This document shows positions 24,153 to 31,552 of a stretch of DNA of 64,000 nucleotides, in pieces (the first letter of the stretch is position 1; every line of letters begins with the position of its first letter). Under the pieces are notes generated by a model that ran no database searches, was not told where the DNA came from, and saw only the letters and a program-made list of their open reading frames with translations. Origin of the DNA: Mucilaginibacter sp. SMC90 (GTDB lineage: Bacteria > Bacteroidota > Bacteroidia > Sphingobacteriales > Sphingobacteriaceae). The DNA lies in assembly GCF_022811725.1 (NCBI RefSeq), contig NZ_CP094527.1, forward strand, positions 992,001 through 1,056,000, given 5' to 3'. A program made the translations under genes and the position numbers.

Positions 24153-25469
24153 TCAGGTTTTCTGTTTTTTCTTCTTCGCAGCTGGGAAAAGTACGTTATT
24201 CAATATCAGCCTGTAGCCCGGTGAGTTGGGGTGAAGTTTCAAATCCGTCGGCGGATCGTTTACGGCGTGTTGATAATCTTCGGGGTCGTGACCGCCGTAA
24301 AATGTCCATTGGCCTTTGCCATATTCACCGTGAATGTAGCGGGCTTCGTTGGCAGTTTTCATTTCGCCCATAATGGTAACGCCGGGCTTGAGCATGTTTT
24401 TGTTATAGGCCGTGGTTAGGCCCATGAATCCCTTGATAACCTTGTCATGATCTTGCGTAAGCATACTGGGTACAACATCCCATTTAGCCGAAAAATCAAA
24501 CAGCGTAAAGAAATCTCTTGTTCTGTCAACCTGACGGGTAGTGGTCACATCAATATTGCTGAACGAATGCGAAATGGGGTTCATATCCAGCGTGAAATTC
24601 TGGAAGGCAAAAGTCTGGCTGAAATCGAGTTTGGATTGTGCATCCTGATCGGCGGCATCACCATCAAACATGCGTTCGCAGATGTCGGTGTTTGCAGCGG
24701 ACAGGGCAATGTCAAAAGTATCGGTACCAGAGCACATGGCAAACAGGAAGCCGCCGCCGGCACAAAAATCACGGATGTTTTGCGCTACGGCCAGTTTCAT
24801 TTTTGATACCTTGCTAAAGCCCAGTTTATGGGCCATGGCCTCCTGGATCTTGATATCATCGGTATACCATTGTGCATACCGGAAAGCACCGTAAAACTTG
24901 CTGTACTGGCCGGTAAAATCCTCGTGATGTAAATGCAGCCAATCGTACTTGGGCAGTTCACCGTGGATCACTTCCTCGTCGTACACCAGGTCGTACGGGA
25001 TTTCAGCGTATTTTAAAACCAGGGTAACGGCATCATCCCAGGGCAGTTTGTTTTTTGGAGAGTAAACCGCCATCCGGGGGGCTTTCTCCAGTTTAACCAG
25101 GTCCATGTTTACCGATGGATCGCTTACCTCGGTAATAATTTCGTTGGCTTTGGCATCGGCAATAACTTCATAACTTACCCCGCGAATCTTGCATTCTTCC
25201 TCAACTTTCTGGCCGTATTTCAGCATAAAGCTCCCGCCGCGGTAGTTTAACAGCCAATCAACCTCTTCGCCATTTTTGAGCACCCAAAAGGCGATACCGT
25301 ATGATTTTAGATGATCTTTTTGCTCATCATCCATAGGTATCAATATAGATGCGGCTTTTGACATTAAAGGCAAAAGGTAAAAGGCGAAAAGTAAAAGGAA
25401 CTTTAACTTTAGAGGCAAAAGGCGAAAGGTAAAAGGTGAAAGGTATTTGCTGCTTGATTGGTTATCCAC
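24153..25469 (-). CDS. Exported protein of the Bacteroidota family often labelled asparagine synthetase B
   Basis: The 438-residue protein belongs to a strongly conserved Bacteroidota family that databases often call asparagine synthetase B. I see neither the N-terminal Cys of class II glutamine amidotransferases nor the SGGxDS pyrophosphatase loop of AsnB. Features include SILIPMDDEQKDHLKSYG, LLNYRGGSFML, YDWLHLHHEDFTGQYSKFYG, GGGFLFAMCSGTDTFD, and YGGHDPEDYQHAVNDP near the end. The GG-x-FLFAMC context is like the nucleophile elbow of a GATase1-type fold, but that is a guess. From the ATG at 25469 a signal peptide is predicted (h-region KFLLLFAFYLLPLM, cleavage near SKA). An inner ATG at 25364 would remove it. 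The signal is encoded by a dispersed repeat. Confidence 0.8.
   Translation of the reverse strand: MDNQSSSKYLSPFTFRLLPLKLKFLLLFAFYLLPLMSKAASILIPMDDEQKDHLKSYGIAFWVLKNGEEVDWLLNYRGGSFMLKYGQKVEEECKIRGVSYEVIADAKANEIITEVSDPSVNMDLVKLEKAPRMAVYSPKNKLPWDDAVTLVLKYAEIPYDLVYDEEVIHGELPKYDWLHLHHEDFTGQYSKFYGAFRYAQWYTDDIKIQEAMAHKLGFSKVSKMKLAVAQNIRDFCAGGGFLFAMCSGTDTFDIALSAANTDICERMFDGDAADQDAQSKLDFSQTFAFQNFTLDMNPISHSFSNIDVTTTRQVDRTRDFFTLFDFSAKWDVVPSMLTQDHDKVIKGFMGLTTAYNKNMLKPGVTIMGEMKTANEARYIHGEYGKGQWTFYGGHDPEDYQHAVNDPPTDLKLHPNSPGYRLILNNVLFPAAKKKKQKT
25366..25446. repeat. Purine-rich dispersed repeat overlapping a signal-peptide coding region
   Basis: The + strand reads as repeats of GGCAAAAGGTAAAAGGCGAA-type units. 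Related intergenic copies are at 4531-4561, 23693-23725, 24118-24150 and 26131-26165. Here, read on the minus strand, it codes for about residues 9-35 of the exported protein, supplying its hydrophobic core. Confidence 0.65.
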
Positions 25470-25612
25470 GATCCTTGATGATTTGTTTACTGCCGGGTTA
25501 TCAAATGTAACGAATAAACGGCTAATGTATTTTAACCATTTTTAACACACGGAACCTTCGGGCTTTGGGCACGTTGTTTTAATTTTATGGCGCTGTTAAA
25601 TCCTGGCCTTAA

Positions 25613-26116
25613 ATGAATTTATCCGTTATTATCAGAAATATATTCCTTTGTGTTGTTGTGCTTGTTTTTGGTTTGCCCGCATATGCTCAAAACGGCAACC
25701 CGGCAATGCGCCTTAATCGGGATGTGTTAATTAAGAAGCTTACGGAGGCTGATAGCGGTCTTGTTTTTAAGCGGGATACAGATATTAGCCTGCTGCCTAA
25801 TTTTGTTGCTGTTGATGCCAACGGAAGCCAGGCCCAGCTGATCGGTAAGCCCGATGAACTGATGATAGTAAAATGGACTTACGTTTTCAGGGCTGATGAA
25901 AAAACAAATCTCATAGAACTGCAAAAACTGGCCTGGTTTGCCAACACGCTGGGCGACCAGGAAGGGCTCGACTGGTTTTTTGCTCAATTAGCCGAGCTTG
26001 GCAAGGATTATAAAAAGCCAATTTCGGAGATCAAGATGTTTGATTCAAAAAGAAAAGGAGAGATCTCCTATTCGCCTAAAGAGAAGACGCTTACCATGAC
26101 ATTTACACCATGGTGA
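25613..26116 (+). CDS. Small exported protein of unknown function
   Basis: Encodes 167 residues with a Sec signal peptide (IFLCVVVLVFGLPAYAQ, cleavage after AYA near residue 25). The mature domain of about 140 residues contains LLPNFVAVDANGSQAQLIG, a strand LMIVKWTYVFRA, a long helix and a final beta hairpin (GEISYSPKEKTLTMTFTPW). No cysteines or metal motifs are seen. I do not know the family. It diverges from the exported protein gene upstream and is followed by a pyrimidine-rich repeat before the cyclophilin gene. Confidence 0.7.
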   Translation: MNLSVIIRNIFLCVVVLVFGLPAYAQNGNPAMRLNRDVLIKKLTEADSGLVFKRDTDISLLPNFVAVDANGSQAQLIGKPDELMIVKWTYVFRADEKTNLIELQKLAWFANTLGDQEGLDWFFAQLAELGKDYKKPISEIKMFDSKRKGEISYSPKEKTLTMTFTPW

Positions 26117-26186
26117 TTAATAAAATAGCAAACCTTTAACCTTTTACCTTTCGGCTTTTACCTTCTTCTTTAATCCTCAATTTTAT

Positions 26187-26194
26187 TACCTTTG
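26187..26194 (+). promoter_or_regulatory. Probable -7 box of the cyclophilin gene
   Basis: TACCTTTG fits TAnnTTTG and is 27 bp before the ATG at 26222. The -33 position has no good TTTG, so this is partial support. Confidence 0.5.
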
Positions 26195-26221
26195 CCAACT
26201 GTTTTCTAAAAAAACAAAAAA

Positions 26222-26659
26222 ATGAGCAAAGCAATAATTAAAACCGAAAAAGGCGACATGACCGTAGAATTTTACGATCAGGATGCCCCTAATACCGTTG
26301 CTAACTTCAAGAAATTAGCAAAATCAAACTTTTATGATAACGTGACCTTTCACCGTGTTATCCCTAATTTTGTGATTCAGGGTGGCGATCCAACCGGTAC
26401 CGGTGCAGGTGGCCCAGGCTACAAAATTGATTGCGAGCTTACAGGCAACAATCAGTACCATGACCGTGGCGTGCTTTCAATGGCTCACGCAGGCCGTAAC
26501 ACTGGTGGTTCACAGTTTTTTATCTGCCACAGCCGTGATAACACTGCTCACCTTGACCGCAACCATACCGTTTTTGGTAAAGTGGTTGAAAATGTAGAGG
26601 TTGTTGATGCTATTCGCCAGGGAGATAAGATTTTAACCATCGAAGTTATTGAAGATTAA
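26222..26659 (+). CDS. Cyclophilin-type peptidyl-prolyl cis-trans isomerase
   Basis: A 145-residue compact cyclophilin without a signal peptide, so cytosolic. The catalytic Arg is in [20 protein letters not shown]. The binding-pocket residues follow in [20 protein letters not shown] and [14 protein letters not shown]. It speeds up proline isomerisation during protein folding. The length matches the small PpiB-type bacterial enzymes. It is followed 80 bp later by the DUF5606 gene on the same strand, which may be on the same transcript. Confidence 0.95.
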   Translation: MSKAIIKTEKGDMTVEFYDQDAPNTVANFKKLAKSNFYDNVTFHRVIPNFVIQGGDPTGTGAGGPGYKIDCELTGNNQYHDRGVLSMAHAGRNTGGSQFFICHSRDNTAHLDRNHTVFGKVVENVEVVDAIRQGDKILTIEVIED

Positions 26660-26739
26660 GTGAATAGTTGATAAGGCGGATGATTTATCTGTCATGACAG
26701 TGGGTCATTCGCTTCATCAATCCGACTAACAAAAAATAT

Positions 26740-27246
26740 ATGAATTTACAGGGAATTGTATCAGTATCAGGAAAACCAGGTTTATGGAAAGCTTTGGCGC
26801 AAAACAAAACCGGTTATGTGCTGGAAAGTTTAGACGCTCAAAAAACAAAGCTTGTAGCTAACCTTTCTACAGCTAAGTTAGCTGCTTTAAGCGAGATCAC
26901 TATTTTTGGTGTTGAAGACGATATCAGGTTAACTGATGTACTTGAGCGTATGAAATCAGCATCAAACATACCTGATGTTAAAGCCGACGGCAAAGCGTTG
27001 CGTACCTTCTTTTACGAAGTAGCACCAGATCATGATGAAGAAAAAGTTTACTCATCAGATATTAAAAAGGTAATAGCCTGGTTTCAGATATTAAAACCGC
27101 TTCCAATTTTTGAAGAGGCCGATCCAACCCAAGCGCCTGCCCCGGTTGCAGAAGAACCGGTTGCCGAAACAGTAACTGCTGAGCCGGAAGCCGAACCTGC
27201 CACCCCGAAAGCAAAAGCTAAAAAAGCCACAAAAAAAGCCGAATAA
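26740..27246 (+). CDS. DUF5606-family protein
   Basis: The 168-residue cytosolic protein has an N-terminal domain of about 130 residues. It opens with NLQGIVSVSGKPGLWKALAQ and continues with GYVLESLD, LAALSEITIFG and a helical segment ending KKVIAWFQIL. This matches the Bacteroidota DUF5606 family, of unknown function. The last 45 residues are a low-complexity Pro/Ala/Glu tail that turns Lys-rich (KAKAKKATKKAE), reminiscent of nucleic-acid-binding tails. The terminator hairpin overlaps the last codons and the stop codon. Confidence 0.8.
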   Translation: MNLQGIVSVSGKPGLWKALAQNKTGYVLESLDAQKTKLVANLSTAKLAALSEITIFGVEDDIRLTDVLERMKSASNIPDVKADGKALRTFFYEVAPDHDEEKVYSSDIKKVIAWFQILKPLPIFEEADPTQAPAPVAEEPVAETVTAEPEAEPATPKAKAKKATKKAE

Positions 27247-27258
27247 TCGGCTTTTTTT
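27231..27258 (+). terminator. Terminator overlapping the DUF5606 stop codon
   Basis: The stem AAAAAAAGCCGA/TCGGCTTTTTTT closes an ATAA loop that contains the first bases of the stop codon. The final Lys/Ala/Glu codons form the left arm, so coding and termination signals are shared. Confidence 0.85.
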
Positions 27259-27262
27259 GTGA

Positions 27263-27315
27263 AATAACGCCGCTTATTTGTAACTAAAAATTAGTTGCAA
27301 ATAAGCGGCGTTATT
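27263..27315. repeat. Near-perfect 53-bp hairpin upstream of hicAB
   Basis: Arms of 25 nt (AATAACGCCGCTTATTTGTA and onward, with its inverse ending GCGGCGTTATT) have one mismatch around a 3-nt loop. It lies 98 bp before hicA, right after the DUF5606 terminator. It could be an operator-like or boundary structure; there is no T-run. Confidence 0.6.
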
Positions 27316-27412
27316 ATTAGCTTTATATTTTACTTCAACGGTTGAAGGAATTACCCATAGATATGTAGAAAGGGGATTATTATGATAAATAAAAAAGCAT
27401 TAACGAAAGACA

Positions 27413-27676
27413 ATGTCAAGACAAGAAAAACTAATCGTTCGTCTACTATCTGTCCCTAAAGATTTTACGTGGGATGAGTTGGTCAAAGTATTAAATTCAT
27501 TTGGATACGAAGAGTTAAAGGGTGGGAAAACCGGAGGATCAAGAAGGCGGTTTGTTGACGGAGATAAGAATATTATAACGCTTCATAAACCCCATCCTGC
27601 CAATATTGTAAAGGGTTATGCAATAAAGGAAATTATCGAACATTTAAAGCTGAAAGGGCATTTAAAAGATGAATGA
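27413..27676 (+). CDS. hicA: HicA mRNA-interferase toxin
   Basis: The 87-residue protein has the double-stranded-RNA-binding-like HicA fold. It shows the helix WDELVKVLNSFGYEELKGG, a basic strand GGSRRRFVD, and the active-site His in ITLHKPHPANIVKGYAIKE, ahead of the C-terminal helix. HicA toxins cut mRNA and are neutralised by HicB. It is slightly longer than minimal HicA proteins. Its stop codon overlaps the start of hicB by 8 bp, giving translational coupling. The toxin-first order is the typical HicAB layout. Confidence 0.9.
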   Translation: MSRQEKLIVRLLSVPKDFTWDELVKVLNSFGYEELKGGKTGGSRRRFVDGDKNIITLHKPHPANIVKGYAIKEIIEHLKLKGHLKDE

Positions 27677-28061
27677 TATCATACAGTATAAGAACTACTA
27701 CGGATCGGTGCATTTTAGCGCTGATGATGACGTGTTTTATGGTAAGGTTTTAGGAATCAGTGATTTGGTTAACTTTGAAGGCTCATCGGTAAAAGAGCTT
27801 AAAGCTGCATTTGAAGAGGCGATTGAGGATTATATTGATACTTGTAATACTATTGGTAAATCGCCTGATAAAACTTACAAAGGCACATTTAACGTTCGCG
27901 TTCCTTCAACCCTGCATAAAGAAGCATCAGTATTTGCTGCAATTAACAATATCACATTAAACGAGTTTGTTAAAATGGCAATGCATTTCGCGCTTCAGCG
28001 CAAGGAGCAGATCATCAAAAGATCTGCTGAAAATGATAACGAAATGATAGGGATAGCATAA
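27669..28061 (+). CDS. hicB: HicB antitoxin
   Basis: The 130-residue partner of HicA has two domains. The N-terminal half is a degraded RNase-H-like HicB fold (YYGSVHFSADDDVFYGKVLG, VNFEGSSVKELKAAFEEAIED). The C-terminal half is a ribbon-helix-helix DNA-binding domain (FNVRVPSTLHKEASVFAAIN, LNEFVKMAMHFALQ). It binds and blocks HicA and is expected to repress its own promoter. The 8-bp overlap with hicA and the terminator after it define a compact two-gene operon. Confidence 0.9.
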   Translation: MNDIIQYKNYYGSVHFSADDDVFYGKVLGISDLVNFEGSSVKELKAAFEEAIEDYIDTCNTIGKSPDKTYKGTFNVRVPSTLHKEASVFAAINNITLNEFVKMAMHFALQRKEQIIKRSAENDNEMIGIA

Positions 28062-28099
28062 AATAAAAAGAGCCGATTATTCGGCTTTTTTTATTTTAT
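28058..28099. terminator. Terminator after hicAB, bidirectional
   Basis: The stem ATAAAATAAAAAGAGCCGA pairs with its inverse around a TTAT loop. Its core (AGCCGATTATTCGGCT) is the exact reverse complement of the core of the DUF5606 terminator at 27231-27258. It can serve hicAB on the + strand and the convergent secreted-protein gene. Confidence 0.85.
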
Positions 28100-28115
28100 G
28101 AGCATTTTCTTATTT

Positions 28116-28832
28116 TTACTCCGTATCAGTATAAGCATCTCCACCAATAAATATAATGGTATTTGTTGGATGCGCGGGTGAACCGGTAGCGCCAAGGGCG
28201 AATGACTTTTTGATCACCTTGCTGCCGTAATTCAACTCGATGGTATTGCCATATATTTTGTAAGTGCCACTTGTCGCTGTTTTTTTCCAGGCAGTTGCGC
28301 CAGGAGTCATAACACCTCCGTTTGACCCTTCGGCAAAATGGGTGTCGTCAACAAAGTTTATCTTTTTTATTACGAGGGCATTGGTGCCATTTCCGTAGTC
28401 GCCGCCGCTTACTTTTTCGTAACCTTTTTTCAGTTTAACAGATCCTGTGTAAGCGTATGCGGGAAACCAATTCCCTGCCCCTAACTTATAGTCGTGGCTT
28501 TTGCCCTCACTATTGGTAAGATAGAAGGTTGTTCCCGTTTTTTTCCAGGTTCCCCAGGCTTTTGGCCTACTGCTTTTGGATGCTGCAACATCCAACGTTT
28601 CGATAGGCTCATCGCCAACATCAAAATATTCGCCATTTTTAAATAATACAACGGGCTCAAAAGCTATGGCTGCAGGGTAGCCGCTTACCGCCCTGAAATA
28701 CCAGCCTTCAACGGCAGGCGCGGTAACTATTAACTTGTGATGAACGCCCCTGTTTTTTTTATTTACAGTGGCGCTTAAATGTAAAGTGAAACTTGAAATA
28801 GCAAGGCAAATTGCCAGGTGTTTAATTTTCAT
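28116..28832 (-). CDS. Exported protein of unknown function
   Basis: Encodes 238 residues with a signal peptide (LAICLAISSFTLHLSA, cleavage near residue 22). The mature part is Gly/Thr/Tyr-rich and strand-like, with repeated W-K-K-T segments (TWKKTGTTFYLTNSEGK, AWKKTATSGTYKIYGNTIEL). This pattern is like lipocalin or other small beta-barrel proteins, where each unit reports a meander of strands. No lipobox. I do not recognise a family. It is convergent with hicB and shares its terminator. Confidence 0.65.
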   Translation of the reverse strand: MKIKHLAICLAISSFTLHLSATVNKKNRGVHHKLIVTAPAVEGWYFRAVSGYPAAIAFEPVVLFKNGEYFDVGDEPIETLDVAASKSSRPKAWGTWKKTGTTFYLTNSEGKSHDYKLGAGNWFPAYAYTGSVKLKKGYEKVSGGDYGNGTNALVIKKINFVDDTHFAEGSNGGVMTPGATAWKKTATSGTYKIYGNTIELNYGSKVIKKSFALGATGSPAHPTNTIIFIGGDAYTDTE

Positions 28833-28918
28833 GTCATTTAGTGTTTTGGTTAACTGTATTAATTAACTAAAACATAAATGATTGGTTTGGAGGAATTTGA
28901 TTAAGTTTTTGTTAAAAA

Positions 28919-29326
28919 CTATGCATCCTGCGCATCATAAACAATAACCTTTTCCCAAAGGTGACTGCAGTTTTTGATAAACTCCAGGTGAATAGGGTGA
29001 GTTTGATAAGTAGCTTGGCCAGCCAGGTCGCTGAAGAACATGAGTTCGGATACGGCCCATGAATTATCAACTACGTCGCGTTTTTCGGTGCTGGCAACAA
29101 CGCCTACGCGCAGTTTACGCACAGTTTCAATTTTGGCAAGGGTTTTAACACCGGCTACCAGTTTATCGCGGTCTTCAGTTGAACCTGGGTTTTTAAGCCA
29201 GAAAAATACATGGTGAACTATTGGCCATTCTTCTTTCTGCTCTTTTAATGATATTGCCGATGCGGTAACTGTGCCAGCAGCCAGTGCGGCGGTTGTAGCT
29301 ATGAATTTTCTTCTGGTTGATTTCAT
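28919..29326 (-). CDS. Dabb (stress-responsive A/B barrel) domain protein with twin-arginine signal
   Basis: A 135-residue protein. The N terminus STRRKFIATTAALAAGTVTA carries a twin-arginine RRKF motif and hydrophobic core, predicting Tat export with cleavage after ASA. The rest (IVHHVFFWLKNPGSTEDRDK, ELMFFSDLAGQATYQTHPIH, and a final I-V-Y-D strand) is a Dabb ferredoxin-like fold. These usually form dimeric alpha/beta barrels and sometimes bind heme or small phenolics. The function of exported Dabb proteins in Bacteroidota is not known to me. It is a single gene. Confidence 0.8.
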   Translation of the reverse strand: MKSTRRKFIATTAALAAGTVTASAISLKEQKEEWPIVHHVFFWLKNPGSTEDRDKLVAGVKTLAKIETVRKLRVGVVASTEKRDVVDNSWAVSELMFFSDLAGQATYQTHPIHLEFIKNCSHLWEKVIVYDAQDA

Positions 29327-29387
29327 AAGAGGTTAAATAATGGCCTTTAAAGTAGCAATAAATTATAAATAATCACCAATACCTTCT

Positions 29388-29690
29388 TTAAGGGTAACCG
29401 AAAATGTTGGCAAGGCACTCCTCAATATCTTCTCTCATGGCGTCATAATTAGAAGGGCAATCGGCCACATATTCCTTAAACCGGTACATGAATATTGGTA
29501 TAAACCAAATAATCCTGATGATATCCCGATCTATATGTTGGTCATTATCGAAATCCAGCTTTAACAAAGCAGTTTTAAGCTCATTATATTTATCCTGATC
29601 AAAAATGCCTTCTTTCAATTTACCCAGAAAGCCGTCCAATCCCCAGCTCTCGTCAATTTTGTTTATGGCTAATAAATCTTCAATATTCAT
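29388..29690 (-). CDS. Small acidic cytosolic protein of unknown function
   Basis: From the ATG at 29690 it has 100 residues; an ATG four codons earlier would overlap the upstream gene. It is acidic and helical (NIEDLLAINKIDESWGLDG, LKTALLKLDFDNDQHIDRDI), with IIRIIWFIPIFMYRF as an amphipathic or buried helix. The size, acidity and closeness to a membrane protein gene resemble immunity-type proteins, but no toxin is nearby, so I make no assignment. It starts 1 bp after the stop codon of the upstream membrane protein gene and is surely co-transcribed with it. Confidence 0.6.
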   Translation of the reverse strand: MNIEDLLAINKIDESWGLDGFLGKLKEGIFDQDKYNELKTALLKLDFDNDQHIDRDIIRIIWFIPIFMYRFKEYVADCPSNYDAMREDIEECLANIFGYP

Positions 29691-29691
29691 A

Positions 29692-29973
29692 TCAAAACAC
29701 ATCTAAAACATAAAGAAGCCCAATAATAGGTGCTACATTAAAAAATATCACGAGGCCGATATTTTGATCTTGCGCCTCTCTTTTTGCATAGCGGGACAGG
29801 AATATAAGAAAGGCTATGTAATAGATGAACGGAAAAACGAATATTACGGCCAAAAGCAGTCCGGCCGGGCCGATAAGCTGGCCCCAGCCTGTTGTAATTG
29901 GCCATAATACCATCCCTGCTATCTCCAGAATAGTAATTACGGAAAGTGCTTTTAAGGTTTTGGCTTTGCTCAT
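29692..29973 (-). CDS. Small three-span membrane protein, paralogue A
   Basis: From the ATG at 29973 (MSKAKTLKALSV) it gives 93 residues with three hydrophobic helices. It ends with the pattern IYYIAFLIFLSRYAKREAQD, QNIGLVIFFNVAPIIGL. The gene at 30132-30419 has the same pattern (IYYAIFIIFLSRYSKKAAED, QNIGVVIFFNVLPVI), so they are paralogues. The basic loop SRYxKxxAxDQNIG is the most conserved part. The function is unknown. Confidence 0.65.
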   Translation of the reverse strand: MSKAKTLKALSVITILEIAGMVLWPITTGWGQLIGPAGLLLAVIFVFPFIYYIAFLIFLSRYAKREAQDQNIGLVIFFNVAPIIGLLYVLDVF

Positions 29974-30131
29974 TTTTAGATGACCGTTTATTATAAAAAT
30001 AAACAAAATCAGCTTATTAAGAAAAAGTTGCGCTCATTTTGGACAGGAGGCTGAAAACTTACTATTTATGCTGAATAGTAAATTAATATCCGTCAGGATA
30101 TGTTTGGAAGTGAACGTGAATTTATTTTCGT

Positions 30132-30419
30132 TTATAAAAAGAAAATAGCCGCAATGACAGGTAATACGTTAAAAAATATTACCACCCCGATATTTTGGTC
30201 TTCTGCCGCTTTTTTCGAATAGCGGGACAGAAAAATAATGAATATGGCATAGTAAATAAAGGCTATCACGAAAACTGGCACCACAACAAATACTCCCAGT
30301 CCGGGCGGGTGCGTTGAGATGATTTCAACAGGCCACACAACAGCGGTTATCAGCTCAATAAAAGCAACGACTGAAATAAATTTTAGGACTTTAGCTTTGT
30401 TTATTGATAAATTGACCAT
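30132..30419 (-). CDS. Small three-span membrane protein, paralogue B
   Basis: Encodes 95 residues with three predicted membrane helices. The N-terminal helix reads KVLKFISVVAFIELITAVVW and the conserved loop SRYSKKAAEDQNIG is shared with paralogue A 159 bp downstream. It follows the cation exporter gene by 23 bp on the same strand, so it may be on that transcript. I cannot assign a family. Confidence 0.65.
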   Translation of the reverse strand: MVNLSINKAKVLKFISVVAFIELITAVVWPVEIISTHPPGLGVFVVVPVFVIAFIYYAIFIIFLSRYSKKAAEDQNIGVVIFFNVLPVIAAIFFL

Positions 30420-30442
30420 CTATTTAATGTAGATAAATAACC

Positions 30443-31387
30443 TTATAAACACTCCGGCTGCTTGCATTCCTCTTCCGAAAATTCGGGTTCAAAGGTGCTG
30501 TGGCTGATATCCAGATGTTCCAGGCGGTGACGAAGATCATGTTTAATGTTATCAAAATCGGCCATTGATTCGGGACTGATCACGAGGTGAGCTGTAAGAG
30601 CGTTTTCGGTAGTGCTGAGTGCCCAAACGTGCATGTGGTGTACATCAATTACGCCTTTGGCTTTCTTAAGTTCGGCCTTGATCTTACCCAGGTCCATTTC
30701 GGCAGGTACGCCGTCCATTTCCAAACGCAGACTGGCTGTAAGCAGGCTCCAGGTGCCGCGTAATATCACAAAGCCTATTATAAGGCTCACTACGCTATCA
30801 ATCCAGTATAGCTTGGTAAAGTATATGATAAGGCCGGATATCACCACCCCAAGCGATACTATGGCGTCAACAGCCATGTGAAGGTATGCGCCTTTAACAT
30901 TAAGGTCGGTATCTTTATCTTTAACAAATAACCAGGCTGTAAAAGCATTAATGCCAATGCCTATAAAGGCAACCCAGGCCATGGTACCGCCCGATACCGT
31001 TTCGGGGTTCATGAAACGCATAATGGCTTCATAAATAATGAACCCGACAGCTACAAATAATATTACCGCGTTAAAAAACGATACGATGATAGTCGATCTT
31101 TTATAGCCGTAAGTATACTGGCTGTTCGCGCTTACTTTAGTAAGTTTAAAAGCAAGCAGCGCCAATGCAAGCGAGGCTACATCACTCAGGTTATGACCGG
31201 CATCAGTTAACAACGATAAGGAATGGGTGATGAAGCCTGTAATGGCCTCAACTACCACAAACACCGAGTTAAGCACAATGCCCCAGATAAAAGCCGAATT
31301 TAAATGATCAAGCTTAGGGGCGTGGTCATGGTGATGGTGCCCATGCCCGTGCGAATGTGAGTGTGAATGATCGTGACCTGCTGACAT
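30443..31387 (-). CDS. Cation diffusion facilitator (CDF) metal exporter
   Basis: The 314-residue inner-membrane protein is a CDF transporter of the CzcD/ZitB type. It has a His-rich metal-catching N terminus (residues 5-28, HDHSHSHSHGHGHHHHDH), six membrane spans and a cytosolic ferredoxin-like C-terminal domain (MHVWALSTTENALTAHLVIS). The two metal-site motifs are present: His65-x3-Asp69 in TDAGHNLSDV and His-x3-Asp in LHMAVDAIVS. An H/D arrangement of this kind typically favours zinc (or Zn/Cd/Co) efflux in exchange for protons. A Cys pair sits at the very end (ECKQPECL). Confidence 0.93.
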   Translation of the reverse strand: MSAGHDHSHSHSHGHGHHHHDHAPKLDHLNSAFIWGIVLNSVFVVVEAITGFITHSLSLLTDAGHNLSDVASLALALLAFKLTKVSANSQYTYGYKRSTIIVSFFNAVILFVAVGFIIYEAIMRFMNPETVSGGTMAWVAFIGIGINAFTAWLFVKDKDTDLNVKGAYLHMAVDAIVSLGVVISGLIIYFTKLYWIDSVVSLIIGFVILRGTWSLLTASLRLEMDGVPAEMDLGKIKAELKKAKGVIDVHHMHVWALSTTENALTAHLVISPESMADFDNIKHDLRHRLEHLDISHSTFEPEFSEEECKQPECL

Positions 31388-31389
31388 TT

Positions 31390-31550
31390 AACAAAGGTAG
31401 GGAAAGATGTGCAGATATGCAGATGTGCAAATGTGCAGATTCATGGATTGTTCATTTTCTGAACCGGGATTAAACGGATTAAAAGATTTACAGGATTTTT
31501 GCAATAACGGAAAGAAAATCAGCGCAATCAACGTAATCATAAAAATCAAC
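31390..31550. repeat. Low-complexity repeat stretch before the CDF gene
   Basis: Tandem-like units of GATGTGCAGATATGCAGATG occur at 31408-31440, followed by an AT-rich stretch with GGATTAAACGGATTAAAAGA. The CDF promoter must lie here. No coding sequence is seen. Confidence 0.45.
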
Positions 31551-31552
31551 GG

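Noticed and set aside
24153..25469. Annotation as a genuine asparagine synthetase
   Set aside because: The catalytic Cys and ATP-pyrophosphatase loop are not visible and a signal peptide is predicted, so I describe the family by its common label only.
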